From contig NZMJ01000046.1 of the NCBI GenBank assembly GCA_002692855.1, positions 129,018 to 193,017 of the forward strand: DNA of 64,000 bases, read 5' to 3'. The translations under genes and the position numbers were made by a program. Shown here piece by piece: positions 8,480-16,491 of this stretch. Source of the stretch: Maricaulis sp. Lineage in GTDB: Bacteria; Pseudomonadota; Alphaproteobacteria; Caulobacterales; Maricaulaceae. Numbering within the stretch: the stretch's first letter is position 1; each line of letters begins with the position of its first letter. The notes under the pieces are model-generated. The model was not told the origin of the DNA. It ran no database searches and saw nothing but the letters and a program-made list of their open reading frames with translations.

Positions 8480-9352
8480 ATGCGTATCGCAGCGGCACTT
8501 GCCGCAATGGCCATCACTGCGGCACACGCGCAGGCGCAAGATGCCGAAACGGCATTCGATGGCCGTTCGCTGGCAATGGCACTTGATGATCGCTGCGAGC
8601 TTTATGCGGTGTCCGAGCGCAGCGCGCTCGACGCATCCTGGCTTCAGGCGCGCGGCGTCCTGATCCGGTCGGGCTACGAACCGTCTGTCTTGACGACACG
8701 CTATGCGGCCTTGTCGCGCCGCGCCCAGACCATGCCCTGTGACAGTTCCGACGCGCAGGCAATCGCCGCCGATGTCGCGTTCGCCTTTCGTACGCTGGGC
8801 CGCGTGCGCGAGATGGACTTTCCCGGTATCGAGCGGGTGTGGCGGGCCGAACGGCCCTATCCCGAATTTCCCGCCTGGACTCTGGCGCAATACCCTGTCG
8901 CAGGGGATGCCGGACACGTTTTCGGATTCTTCCACGCAGAGGGTGTTCGCAGTCTGGCGCTCGGCCTGCCGGCCACTTCGGTCGCAACGACGGCGCGCAT
9001 CGTGATGCGCGATGCAGAGCTGTCACCAGCGCTGACCGACGCAAGCCTTGGTGGACTGCTGGTGGTGCCGGGGCGTCCCGGCTGGGTGCGCTATGCGCCG
9101 CCCGCTCACGCCGAAGCGGTGATCTGGGCGTCAGCCCGGCAATCCGGCGGCGGGATGCTTCGCTTTGAGTTCCCGCGGCGCGCCGTCGAGGCCCTGATCG
9201 CCCTCGACCCGCGCGAAACCGTCAGGATCGAAACGCTCGACGCCCGCGGACGGGTGACCGACATCCTGTTTATCGAAATCGGGGATTTCGCGGCCGGGGA
9301 GGCTTTCCTGTCCGCCGGTCCGGGCGCGGACTCAGGCGCTGCCGGAGGCTGA
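8480..9352 (+). CDS. Secreted protein of unknown function
   Basis: A 290-residue protein that I do not recognise. An N-terminal signal peptide (AALAAMAITAAHAQAQD, cleavage near residue 20) sends it to the periplasm. The mature part has Cys residues in DDRCELY and TMPCDSSDA that could form a disulfide, an N-terminal helical half and a C-terminal beta-rich half (RIVMRDAELSPAL, RIETLDARGRVTDILF). It starts 37 bases after the BcsB-like gene on the same strand, so it probably acts with it. Its last 21 bases overlap the convergent histidine kinase gene. Confidence 0.75.
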   Translation: MRIAAALAAMAITAAHAQAQDAETAFDGRSLAMALDDRCELYAVSERSALDASWLQARGVLIRSGYEPSVLTTRYAALSRRAQTMPCDSSDAQAIAADVAFAFRTLGRVREMDFPGIERVWRAERPYPEFPAWTLAQYPVAGDAGHVFGFFHAEGVRSLALGLPATSVATTARIVMRDAELSPALTDASLGGLLVVPGRPGWVRYAPPAHAEAVIWASARQSGGGMLRFEFPRRAVEALIALDPRETVRIETLDARGRVTDILFIEIGDFAAGEAFLSAGPGADSGAAGG

Positions 9353-11035
9353 CATCAGCGACCCGCTCGCTTCCTGCGCGCGGCGGATGCGGTCATGCAC
9401 TTCCAGCGGCAGCGGTTCGACTTCCGGTATGGCGAGATCAATCACGGGCATCCGCACCGTGACGGTCGTTCCCTCATTGACCCGGCTTTCGATTTCCATC
9501 GTGCCGCCATGCAGTTCGGCCAGCGACCGGACCAGCGACAGCCCCAGCCCGGAGCCGCGCTCACCGCTCTCGTCCGTGTTGGACGCCTGCTGGAAACGAG
9601 CACCCAGTTCGCGCACTTCGTCCTCGGGAATGCCGACACCACTGTCGCCGACGGCGATGATCAGGTCGTCGCCTTCCCGGCGGGTCATGGCCACCACGGC
9701 ACCGGAAGGCGGCGTGAACTTGATGGCATTGGACAGGAGGTTCAGCAGGATCTGACGCAGCGCCTTGCGGTCAGCCTGCACATTGACGGATGTGTCGGGC
9801 AGGTCAGTGTCCAGCGACACACCTTTTTCTTCGGCCCGCTGGCGCAGCAACTTGGTGCAGATATCCACCACGTCACGGGCATCGAAACCTTCAGGATCAA
9901 GCTCGTAACGCTCGGCCTCGATCTTCGACATGTCCAGGACGTCGCCGATCAGGTCGAGCAGGTGGCGTCCGCTTTCGTGGATCAGGTCGGCATATTCCGC
10001 GTAGCGCGCCGGCAGCGGTCCGAACAGGCGCGCCTTCATCACCTCGGAAAAACCGATGATCGCATTCAGCGGCGTGCGGATCTCGTGACTGACCGAGGCA
10101 AGATACTCGCTCTTGGCGGCGGAATCCGACAGGGCCTCGTCGCGCTCGCGGCGCAGCAGATCGGTATCGGCCGTCTCACGAGTAAAGGCGGCGATTGTCG
10201 TGTCATCGCGCGTCGGCGCACCGGTGACCGTGACCTGTTCAGGAGCGCCTCCGGCGCCTCGAACCCGCGTACGGGTCGCCTCGCCACCGAGGCGGTTGAC
10301 GGCCTGCGCCAGCAATTGCCGTTCTTCCTCGTCGTGTGCCAGCGCGGCGAACGGCAGGCCCTCCAGCGTCTTGGGCAGACCCGGGATCAGGTCCCGCAAC
10401 CCGGCTGACCCGGCGAGGATCTGGCCCTCGTCCAGAACGGCCATCGGCACCGGCGATGCGTCAAAGGCATGACTGCGGACGCGGAAACGCGACGCATCGT
10501 TCTGCGCCTGGTCGAGCGAGCGCACGGCACGCAGCGACGAGATCGCGAAACCCGCCGCGATGAAGGCGGCAGCAACCGGGAATACCGGTGCGAAGATCAG
10601 CGAGGCTCCGGGCGGGGTCACCAGGAATCCGCCCAGTTGCAGCCCGCCGATCGCGATGGCGCTGAAACCCGACAGGGCAGCGGCCTCGACGATATGCCCG
10701 CGATTGCCGCAGGCTGCAGCAGCCGCCGGCGGCAACAGGAAGGCAATCGCGGCCAGACCCGTCACACCGCCACACGCTGCGGCGACCGAGGCCGCCAGCG
10801 CGGTCCACAGCAAGGCCAGCGTCAGGCGCGGCAATTCGCGGCGCGTTTCCTTGCGGAGGATGATCAGGGCGAGGGCCGGGATGGCAGCAATGCCGATGCA
10901 GATTCCCGCGATCAGCGGCGCAAACGACGTCGTGTCGATCACCGAGCGGGCTGTCGCCGCCAGTCCGGCAAGCCAGATCAGCCCGGCAATCAGGGCACCG
11001 GCACGCTGGGAAGGAATGGGCAACCGCTCAATCAC
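9332..11035 (-). CDS. divJ: Sensor histidine kinase, DivJ-like
   Basis: Membrane histidine kinase. About six hydrophobic helices (residues 15-170 of the short form) are followed by a PAS-like segment (AFDASPVPMAVLDEGQ), the dimerisation/phosphoacceptor motif SHEIRTPLNAIIGF, and a catalytic domain with the N box LLNLLSNAIKF, G1 GDSGVGIP and G2 GSGLGL. The stretch FGPLPARYAEYADLIHESG is close to Caulobacter DivJ, which phosphorylates DivK and PleD to control the cell cycle and stalk pole. The symbol rests on this memory match. The ORF track begins at a TTG (11104) without a visible ribosome site; a GTG at 11035, just before the first helix, seems likelier. The tail carries a 40-residue acidic extension. 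Confidence 0.75.
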   Translation of the reverse strand: MIERLPIPSQRAGALIAGLIWLAGLAATARSVIDTTSFAPLIAGICIGIAAIPALALIILRKETRRELPRLTLALLWTALAASVAAACGGVTGLAAIAFLLPPAAAAACGNRGHIVEAAALSGFSAIAIGGLQLGGFLVTPPGASLIFAPVFPVAAAFIAAGFAISSLRAVRSLDQAQNDASRFRVRSHAFDASPVPMAVLDEGQILAGSAGLRDLIPGLPKTLEGLPFAALAHDEEERQLLAQAVNRLGGEATRTRVRGAGGAPEQVTVTGAPTRDDTTIAAFTRETADTDLLRRERDEALSDSAAKSEYLASVSHEIRTPLNAIIGFSEVMKARLFGPLPARYAEYADLIHESGRHLLDLIGDVLDMSKIEAERYELDPEGFDARDVVDICTKLLRQRAEEKGVSLDTDLPDTSVNVQADRKALRQILLNLLSNAIKFTPPSGAVVAMTRREGDDLIIAVGDSGVGIPEDEVRELGARFQQASNTDESGERGSGLGLSLVRSLAELHGGTMEIESRVNEGTTVTVRMPVIDLAIPEVEPLPLEVHDRIRRAQEASGSLMSASGSA

Positions 11036-11097
11036 GGATATTCCGGTTCTTCGTTCCGACTCGGAGAGTGAGCCAAGGGGACTCTTTGCTCGGTTTC

Positions 11098-11116
11098 TTA
11101 ACAAGGTATGAATCGC
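11098..11116 (+). promoter_or_regulatory. Putative regulatory motif TTAACAAGGTATGAATCGC
   Basis: This 19-base stretch in the divergent region between the DivJ-like kinase and the secreted-protein gene matches 17 of 19 bases of a site at 12276, also oriented toward a downstream envelope gene. It starts with TTAAC, the half-site of CtrA boxes, and contains a GANTC (gaatc) CcrM methylation site. A regulatory role is inferred from the repetition and position only. Confidence 0.4.
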
Positions 11117-11235
11117 CTAGGTTGAGCTTTAACGAATCAGGCAGTTTTCTTCCTTCCGGCTGTAATGCCCCTCTGGTGAAGACTTCGTTCTCACGCCAAG
11201 ATAGGGTCAGTCGAGCTGCCGACGGGAGAGTTTCC

Positions 11236-12255
11236 GTGATCCTCGCTTCCTTGATTGCCGCCGTGCTTTTCGTTCAGGACGCCGAGCCTGAAACCACCGA
11301 GCCCCCTGCGACCGGTACGCCGGTGCTGCGTCTGGATGCGGTGCCCCAGCCTGCCGGACAGAACGACATCGTTCTTCAGTCGGCTGGTCAGTACGTTGGA
11401 TATCACCGGGTGATCGGGGATCTGCGGGATTCAACCATCGACTCGGGCGACGACCTCGATGTCGCGATGGACAGCCTGTCTTCCTATCTCGCGGACGAAC
11501 GCCTTGCGCGCGCCTGGCTCGCCTATGCGTCCCTGGTGGCCGAGCAGAACCCGCAATATCTCGATGATGTGCGCGAAGTCGCCGACTATTACGGTGCCGC
11601 CGCCGCGATATCGGGTCTCATGAATGACCCGGCCTACGCCACTGCCTTCCGTCACTCCGACGACGCCAGTGCAACCGTGCTCGGCGTGATCGACGAGGAC
11701 TCCGACGAAATCCGCATGTTGGGCGAACAATATCGCCAGGCGGCCTACGACCTTCAACATGCCGCCTGGGCCCAGCGCGTCGCCCGCGACCGCGAAACCC
11801 GGCTTTCGGCCCTGTCTGCATCGGGCGACCGCCCTCTTGCCCTGTCGATGGACGTGTTCGCCACCTCCTTTGTCGGCGGTGAAGACGGGCTGGGCGCCGC
11901 ATCATCCGAGATTGCGAGCCTGGCGGCCGTCAGCGGCCCGCCGCGCATGCCCTCGACCTCGACCAATCTGGCGATCACGGCAGACCTGCCCTACGAGCCG
12001 GACCGCGTCCGCGTCGGCCGCATCCTGTCGATTGCAGCGCTTCGGGCGATTGGCGACGACAGCACGTATACAGACCAGGCTGTTTCCCAGCTCCTGTCTG
12101 ACCCGCTCGCGCGGCGCTGCCTGTCCTGGGCCCGGATCAACATGGCCCAGTGCGTCGCCGCCGGCCATTTCAAGTATGAAGACTCCTTCTGCATCGCCCA
12201 GCATTTGCTGATCGACGTCAGCGATTGCTTGCAGGCATCGCAATCCCAGCGCTGA
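11236..12255 (+). CDS. Secreted protein of unknown function
   Basis: An exported, mainly helical protein of 339 residues. The ORF track begins at 11068, but a GTG at 11236 with GGGAG upstream starts directly on a signal peptide (ILASLIAAVLFVQD), whereas the longer form adds about 56 non-hydrophobic residues. The mature N terminus is rich in Glu, Pro and Thr (EPETTEPPATG). Cysteines cluster at the C terminus (RRCLSW, AQCVAAG, SFCIAQ, DCLQ) and could form two disulfides. I do not recognise a family. It is divergent from the kinase gene, and the 11098 motif lies about 120 bases upstream. Confidence 0.72.
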   Translation: MILASLIAAVLFVQDAEPETTEPPATGTPVLRLDAVPQPAGQNDIVLQSAGQYVGYHRVIGDLRDSTIDSGDDLDVAMDSLSSYLADERLARAWLAYASLVAEQNPQYLDDVREVADYYGAAAAISGLMNDPAYATAFRHSDDASATVLGVIDEDSDEIRMLGEQYRQAAYDLQHAAWAQRVARDRETRLSALSASGDRPLALSMDVFATSFVGGEDGLGAASSEIASLAAVSGPPRMPSTSTNLAITADLPYEPDRVRVGRILSIAALRAIGDDSTYTDQAVSQLLSDPLARRCLSWARINMAQCVAAGHFKYEDSFCIAQHLLIDVSDCLQASQSQR

Positions 12256-12275
12256 CAGCGAACGGCTGGCAAGCG

Positions 12276-12294
12276 TTAACAAAGTATGTATCGC
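12276..12294 (+). promoter_or_regulatory. Putative regulatory motif TTAACAAAGTATGTATCGC
   Basis: Second copy of the 19-base motif seen at 11098, with two mismatches. It opens a 200-base AT-rich stretch (12276-12473, including AAAATTTTATTTATTAG) that stands out in this GC-rich DNA and probably holds the promoter of the small gene at 12474. The function is inferred. Confidence 0.4.
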
Positions 12295-12473
12295 TTTGAG
12301 ACGTGGTTAGCCGTTCCTTAATCGCACAGTAAAAATTTTATTTATTAGAATTCACGTCAATTGCTTTTAACTTCATTTCGTATCAACTAGCGTTTTTCTG
12401 GAATTGATGGAACGCATCGCATAGCTTGAGACTTGCAGGGATGGTCATATCTCGCAAGGAAGGCTGATCGACG

Positions 12474-12773
12474 ATGTTGTTTCTGTTTCGCGCCGCATTC
12501 TGGATTGCAGTGGTTGCCGCTTTCGCGCCTGCCGGGCTTGCCGGTTTCCAGGTGACCGAACGCGACGATGCCTCGATCGAAAGCGTGCTCGCAGCGGGTC
12601 AGGACATCATGGCCTTCTGTGCCGACATGCCGGCAATCTGCGATGCGGGTCGTGAAGCCACGGTCCTGCTGGGTGGCATGGCCGACGCCACGACCGAAGG
12701 CGTCAATCACTGGCTTGAAACCCGCGAAGAAGCCGAGCCGCGTCAGACTGTCCTCGCCGACTCCGGCGCATAA
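12474..12773 (+). CDS. Small exported or membrane protein, DUF5330-like
   Basis: A 99-residue protein with a single N-terminal hydrophobic segment (FLFRAAFWIAVVAAFAPAGLAG) and a short acidic periplasmic part carrying a Cys pair in AFCADMPAICDAG. The opening and the paired-Cys region resemble alphaproteobacterial DUF5330 proteins (family call from memory, moderate). AAGGAAGG lies upstream of the ATG. The gene sits behind the AT-rich region at 12.3 kb and 38 bases before sufE on the same strand. No function is known. Confidence 0.7.
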   Translation: MLFLFRAAFWIAVVAAFAPAGLAGFQVTERDDASIESVLAAGQDIMAFCADMPAICDAGREATVLLGGMADATTEGVNHWLETREEAEPRQTVLADSGA

Positions 12774-12811
12774 GGCTTGCCAGCCTCGCCTGCCCTGCCT
12801 AGGTGCAGGGC

Positions 12812-13231
12812 ATGAGCCTTCAAACCGACATCGACACCCTCATCGACGAATTCGACCTGCTGGACGATTGGGAACAGCGCTACCGCTATCTCATCGACAT
12901 GGGCAAGGACTTGCCGCCCTTCCCCGAGGATGCCCGCAATGAAGCCCACCGTGTGAAGGGCTGCGTCAGTCAGGTCTGGCTGATCGCGCGGCGCGATGAG
13001 ACCAATCGCGGCATACATGTCTTCGAAGCCGATTCCGACGCCCACATCGTGCGTGGTCTCGCGGCATTGCTGATCCGGATTTATTCGGGGCGGACATCGG
13101 CCGAGATCCGCTCCGTCGACGCGCGCGAGGTGCTTTCCAGGATCGGCCTGGCCGAACACCTGTCGCCCCAGCGATCAAACGGCCTCAACTCGATGATTGC
13201 GCGGATTCAGAGCGAAGCCGCCGAGGGCTGA
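12812..13231 (+). CDS. sufE: Cysteine desulfuration protein SufE
   Basis: Accepts sulfur from the cysteine desulfurase SufS for iron-sulfur cluster assembly. The 139 residues match the family length. The catalytic Cys is in HRVKGCVSQVWL (about residue 51), and the C-terminal helix region LSPQRSNGLNSM is typical. I chose the ATG at 12812 rather than the in-frame GTG at 12803, because family members begin with such a short leader. No other suf gene lies nearby, so SufE is encoded apart from the main suf cluster. Its 3' end overlaps the convergent DUF6456 gene by 25 bases. Confidence 0.92.
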   Translation: MSLQTDIDTLIDEFDLLDDWEQRYRYLIDMGKDLPPFPEDARNEAHRVKGCVSQVWLIARRDETNRGIHVFEADSDAHIVRGLAALLIRIYSGRTSAEIRSVDAREVLSRIGLAEHLSPQRSNGLNSMIARIQSEAAEG

Positions 13232-13971
13232 GCCCGCTTCATTCCGTAATGCACCGCAAGCCGGGTCAGTCCCAGCTTCAGCGCGATCTTCGCAGACCGC
13301 TTCGGCCAGCATTCCTCGCGCTCGATCCGGGTCAGGCCGGTCTCGCGGATGCACGCTGCGAACACGACCCTGTCGAGACCCGGACCCAGGGCGGCCAGCG
13401 CGTCCATGACCCGGTCCTTGGCCGCCAGTACCGCGAGCGGCGAATCTTCCGGTCCGGCGGGGCCCCGGCCGCTACCGCTGCGTGGCGGCGCCGTCCAGTC
13501 CGCGGTCAGGCGCTGGCTCATGGTCGAACGCGCATGGTCAGCCCTCAGCTTTTCCCCGGCCTCATATTCGGCGCGATCAAGCAGCGGCGCGCTGCCATCC
13601 GGTCCCGGCCGAATCCAGCGCGCCAGGGGTGACGCCTCGCTGCGGCGGACCACGGGCATGTCCTTGCCCGCCTCATCGAGCAGGACAGCACGCTCCAGCC
13701 CGCCATGCTGCGCCAGAAAGCCCGCCTCCCCGGCCTGCTCGCGTGCGCTTCGATGCGCCACATCGTGCGACAGCGCAAAACCGTCCTCCACCTCAGACAG
13801 CCATCCATCGGCGCGCGCGGTCAGCACGTCCTTGCGCGGCACGCGCGCCAGCGGCCGGCGGCGTCGATCACCCTTAGGGAAGACGGCAAAGCCGCCCTGG
13901 CCGCCGTCGGGCAACAACAGGGCTCCCGGCGTCTCCAGGCGCCTCAGCCAGCGCGGCATCAATTGCGGCAT
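13207..13971 (-). CDS. DUF6456-type protein
   Basis: A 254-residue cytoplasmic protein without membrane segments. The C-terminal half (YEAGEKLRADHARSTMSQRLTADW, then the serine-rich linker and DRVMDALAALGPGLDRVVFAACI) matches my memory of DUF6456, and ends in a region that could fold as a helix-turn-helix (IALKLGLTRLAVHYG). A role in DNA binding is therefore possible but unproven. The start overlaps the upstream DnaA-domain-IV-like gene by 13 bases, so the two are co-translated; this pairing recurs in alphaproteobacteria as far as I recall. Confidence 0.68.
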   Translation of the reverse strand: MPQLMPRWLRRLETPGALLLPDGGQGGFAVFPKGDRRRRPLARVPRKDVLTARADGWLSEVEDGFALSHDVAHRSAREQAGEAGFLAQHGGLERAVLLDEAGKDMPVVRRSEASPLARWIRPGPDGSAPLLDRAEYEAGEKLRADHARSTMSQRLTADWTAPPRSGSGRGPAGPEDSPLAVLAAKDRVMDALAALGPGLDRVVFAACIRETGLTRIEREECWPKRSAKIALKLGLTRLAVHYGMKRAQPSAASL

Positions 13972-14309
13972 CCGGAAATCTCGGTCGGCAGCGGCGCAGA
14001 CCGCAGGAAAGCCTCAAGCCGGTCGAGCCGGGCATCAAAGTCGGGGTCGTCCCGCCGATCTTCGACCACGTGACAGGCGTGCGACGCCGTGGTCCGGTCG
14101 CGGCGGAAAGCCAACGCGACGCGTGACAGGCTCAGCTCGAACGAGATGTGAGCGAGATACATCGCGACCTGGCGGGCCAGCGCGATGTGGCTCGCACCGC
14201 GCGTCGGCTGGTCAATATCCTCGGGTTCAATGCCGAACGCGTACGCGACAGCCTCCCGCGTCAGCCGGGCGCGAGCCGCATCCATCCGGTCCGGTTCGAT
14301 CATTCTCAT
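13959..14309 (-). CDS. DnaA domain IV-like helix-turn-helix protein
   Basis: A 116-residue protein whose middle, HIALARQVAMYLAHISFELSL and RRDRTTASHACHVV, follows the pattern of the DNA-binding domain IV of DnaA (RQIAMYL...GRDHTTVLHA). It lacks the AAA+ ATPase domain, so it cannot act as an initiator itself; it may bind DnaA-box-like sites or act as a regulator (inference). I placed the start at 14309 because AAGGAG lies eight bases upstream; the ORF track's 14345 start precedes that site. It is followed by the overlapping DUF6456 gene. Confidence 0.8.
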   Translation of the reverse strand: MRMIEPDRMDAARARLTREAVAYAFGIEPEDIDQPTRGASHIALARQVAMYLAHISFELSLSRVALAFRRDRTTASHACHVVEDRRDDPDFDARLDRLEAFLRSAPLPTEISGCRN

Positions 14310-14450
14310 CTGCAAACTCCTTTCGGTCTCGGACGATAGGAACAAAAGCAGATCAGAGGATAACTTTCCTATACGCCTGCGTCACCAAATTCCACAGCTT
14401 GGAATTGCAGTGCGCAAATGCGGGGATTGCGGGTCGGCCGGGCGGCAGAC

Positions 14451-16160
14451 TCAGGCGAGGTAGGCGATCAGCAGGACAATGCCGAGGAGCACGCTGGTCC
14501 AGATCGCCAGCAGGCCGCTCGGTATGTCACGGCTGAACGCGCCGGCCGGACTGAACACATTGAACAGGCGCTGTCCCACACGGCTGCGGAACCGCGCCCG
14601 CACATGATCAAGGGATCCCATCATCCGGTCGAACATCGACCAGCTCCAGCGCACGAAGCTGTCCCCGACCCGGCGATAGAGCCAGTCCGTGTCAAGATTC
14701 ACACTCGGAATCTCGGCTGGATAGAGCTTGAACCGGACGAGGAAGGTGAAAGCGAACAGCGCCGCAAGCAACAGCTGCATCTGCCCGACCACGTGATCGA
14801 ATGTGTACGGGCTGTACTCCACCGGGAAGGGCAGAAGGTTATAGAGATCGCCGTAATTGACCCCCAGATAGATGCACAGGAAGGAGGCCAGCCCCATCGC
14901 CAGCAGCATGTTGGGCGGCGCTTCCTTCACCCGCTTGCCGCTATCGTGCGCGAAGAAGGCGAAATACGGGATCTTGATGCCCGAATGCTCGAGCACGCCG
15001 GCCGAGGCGAAGACCAGGATCAGCCACGGAATGATCGAGCCATGCTCGAGGACTGCGGCAAGGGTCAACGCCTTGGCGACAAATCCCGAGAAGAGCGGGA
15101 AGGCCGAGATCGACATTGCCCCGATGATGCAGAACACCGATGTCAGTGGCATCGACTTGAACAAGCCGCCAAGCTCGGTCGCCTTCACCGTTCCGGTGCG
15201 CAGCAACACCGCGCCCATCGTCATGAACAGCAGCGCCTTGTAGATGATGTGCACGAAGGCGTGCGCGGCGGCGCCGTTGAGTGCGAGCTCGGACCCGACA
15301 CCGATCGCGGCGACCATGAAGCCCAGCTGGTTGTTCAGCGAATAGGCCAGCACCTTGCGCAAATCGTTCTCGATCACGGCATAGAAGACCGGGAAGGCGG
15401 TCATGATTGCCCCGACCCAGATCAGCGGTTCGAGACCGGCAAAGCCGCGCGCCAGCGCATAGATCGCCAGCTTGGTGGTGAAGGCCGACAGGATGACCGC
15501 ACCGGTCGCCGTCGCCTTCGGATAGGAATCCTGCAGCCAGTTGTGCATCAGCGGGAATGCGGCCTTGATGCCGAACGCCATCAGGATCATCAGCCCGCCC
15601 GGCGCATTCACATCGACCTGGTTGAAGGCCCAACTGCCTGAATGGTTGGCGTAAAGGATCGCCCCGGTCAGCAGCAGGACGCCTGACAGGACGTGAATCG
15701 CCAGATAGCGGTGCCCGGCGCGGAAGGCAGCCGGATTGCGGCCCGCCCAGACCAGGAAGACCGACGTGATCGCGGTCAATTCCCAGAAGAAGAACAGGGT
15801 CAGGAAGTCGCCGGCAAACACCGCGCCGATACCGGCGCCGGTATAGAGCAGTGCCGCCACGTCCGACATCCGGTCGCGTTCGTGCAGCGCGTAGATACCG
15901 TTCAGCAACGAGGCCAGGATGAAGACCAGGCCCCAGATACGGGACAGCGGGTCAAACCGGTAGGTTTCAAAGCTGAAGCCCGCCGCTTCGAACACGCCGA
16001 ACACGCCCGTATGCGGGGTCAGGAACCACAGCGCTCCCGCCATGAGCGGCGCGAGGATCATCAGGACCTTGCGCGCATAATGCCAGGGCAGCAGAGCGCA
16101 CAGGACACCGGCGGCCAGGATTGGCCAGGCGGGCGACATGCCGGCGAACATCTCACTCAT
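14451..16160 (-). CDS. Mrp antiporter NuoL/MnhD-type subunit, last gene of the operon
   Basis: A polytopic proton-conducting membrane subunit of 569 residues. It keeps the key charged residues of the antiporter superfamily: Glu in FFWELTAITSVF (helix 5), Lys in GIKAAFPLMHNWLQDSYPKAT (helix 7) and the region IENDLRKVLAYSLNNQLGFM. A C-terminal extension (DTDWLYRRVGDSFVRW plus a final helix) resembles the longer NuoL or MrpA-type subunits, so it may take the place of the missing MrpA N-terminal domain (inference). It overlaps the small upstream gene by eight bases and closes the nine-gene operon. Confidence 0.88.
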   Translation of the reverse strand: MSEMFAGMSPAWPILAAGVLCALLPWHYARKVLMILAPLMAGALWFLTPHTGVFGVFEAAGFSFETYRFDPLSRIWGLVFILASLLNGIYALHERDRMSDVAALLYTGAGIGAVFAGDFLTLFFFWELTAITSVFLVWAGRNPAAFRAGHRYLAIHVLSGVLLLTGAILYANHSGSWAFNQVDVNAPGGLMILMAFGIKAAFPLMHNWLQDSYPKATATGAVILSAFTTKLAIYALARGFAGLEPLIWVGAIMTAFPVFYAVIENDLRKVLAYSLNNQLGFMVAAIGVGSELALNGAAAHAFVHIIYKALLFMTMGAVLLRTGTVKATELGGLFKSMPLTSVFCIIGAMSISAFPLFSGFVAKALTLAAVLEHGSIIPWLILVFASAGVLEHSGIKIPYFAFFAHDSGKRVKEAPPNMLLAMGLASFLCIYLGVNYGDLYNLLPFPVEYSPYTFDHVVGQMQLLLAALFAFTFLVRFKLYPAEIPSVNLDTDWLYRRVGDSFVRWSWSMFDRMMGSLDHVRARFRSRVGQRLFNVFSPAGAFSRDIPSGLLAIWTSVLLGIVLLIAYLA

Positions 16161-16491
16161 CGCGCGCGCCCTTCTCGTAATAATCCTCGTCGCGGCCCAG
16201 CAGCGCTCGCAGCGGCCAGCCCATCAGGACGGCGAGGCAGAATCCGAAAAAGCCCATCGCGGCATAGAAGCCGAAGAATTGGTATTCGAACTCGGCGTGG
16301 AAATGGTGGAAATACTCGCCCACCAGCGTGGCGGCGAGCAGCACCAGGAAAATCCAGAACGGCAGCGTCCGGCCAAGTTTGGAATCGAGAAACAGGAAAG
16401 GACGCGCCAGCGGATGGATCTGGCGCTTCGGGTCTGGCGTCGCTGCACGTTTCGCGCGCGTCGTCTTCGGCTTTGGCGTTTCGTCGGTCAT
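16153..16491 (-). CDS. Small two-helix membrane protein inside the Mrp operon
   Basis: A 112-residue protein with a basic, Lys/Thr-rich cytoplasmic leader (about 35 residues), two hydrophobic helices (LPFWIFLVLLAATLVGEYF and FFGFYAAMGFFGFCLAVLMG) and a short charged tail. It overlaps the flanking antiporter subunit genes by 4 and 8 bases, which implies a fixed stoichiometric partner or assembly factor of the complex. I do not recognise it among the canonical MrpA-G subunits, and no function is established. Confidence 0.8.
   Translation of the reverse strand: MTDETPKPKTTRAKRAATPDPKRQIHPLARPFLFLDSKLGRTLPFWIFLVLLAATLVGEYFHHFHAEFEYQFFGFYAAMGFFGFCLAVLMGWPLRALLGRDEDYYEKGARDE

Noticed and set aside
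8360-8935. Minus-strand ORF of 191 residues between the BcsB-like and secreted-protein genes
   Set aside because: Antisense to two coding frames with signal peptides, and without a recognisable domain.
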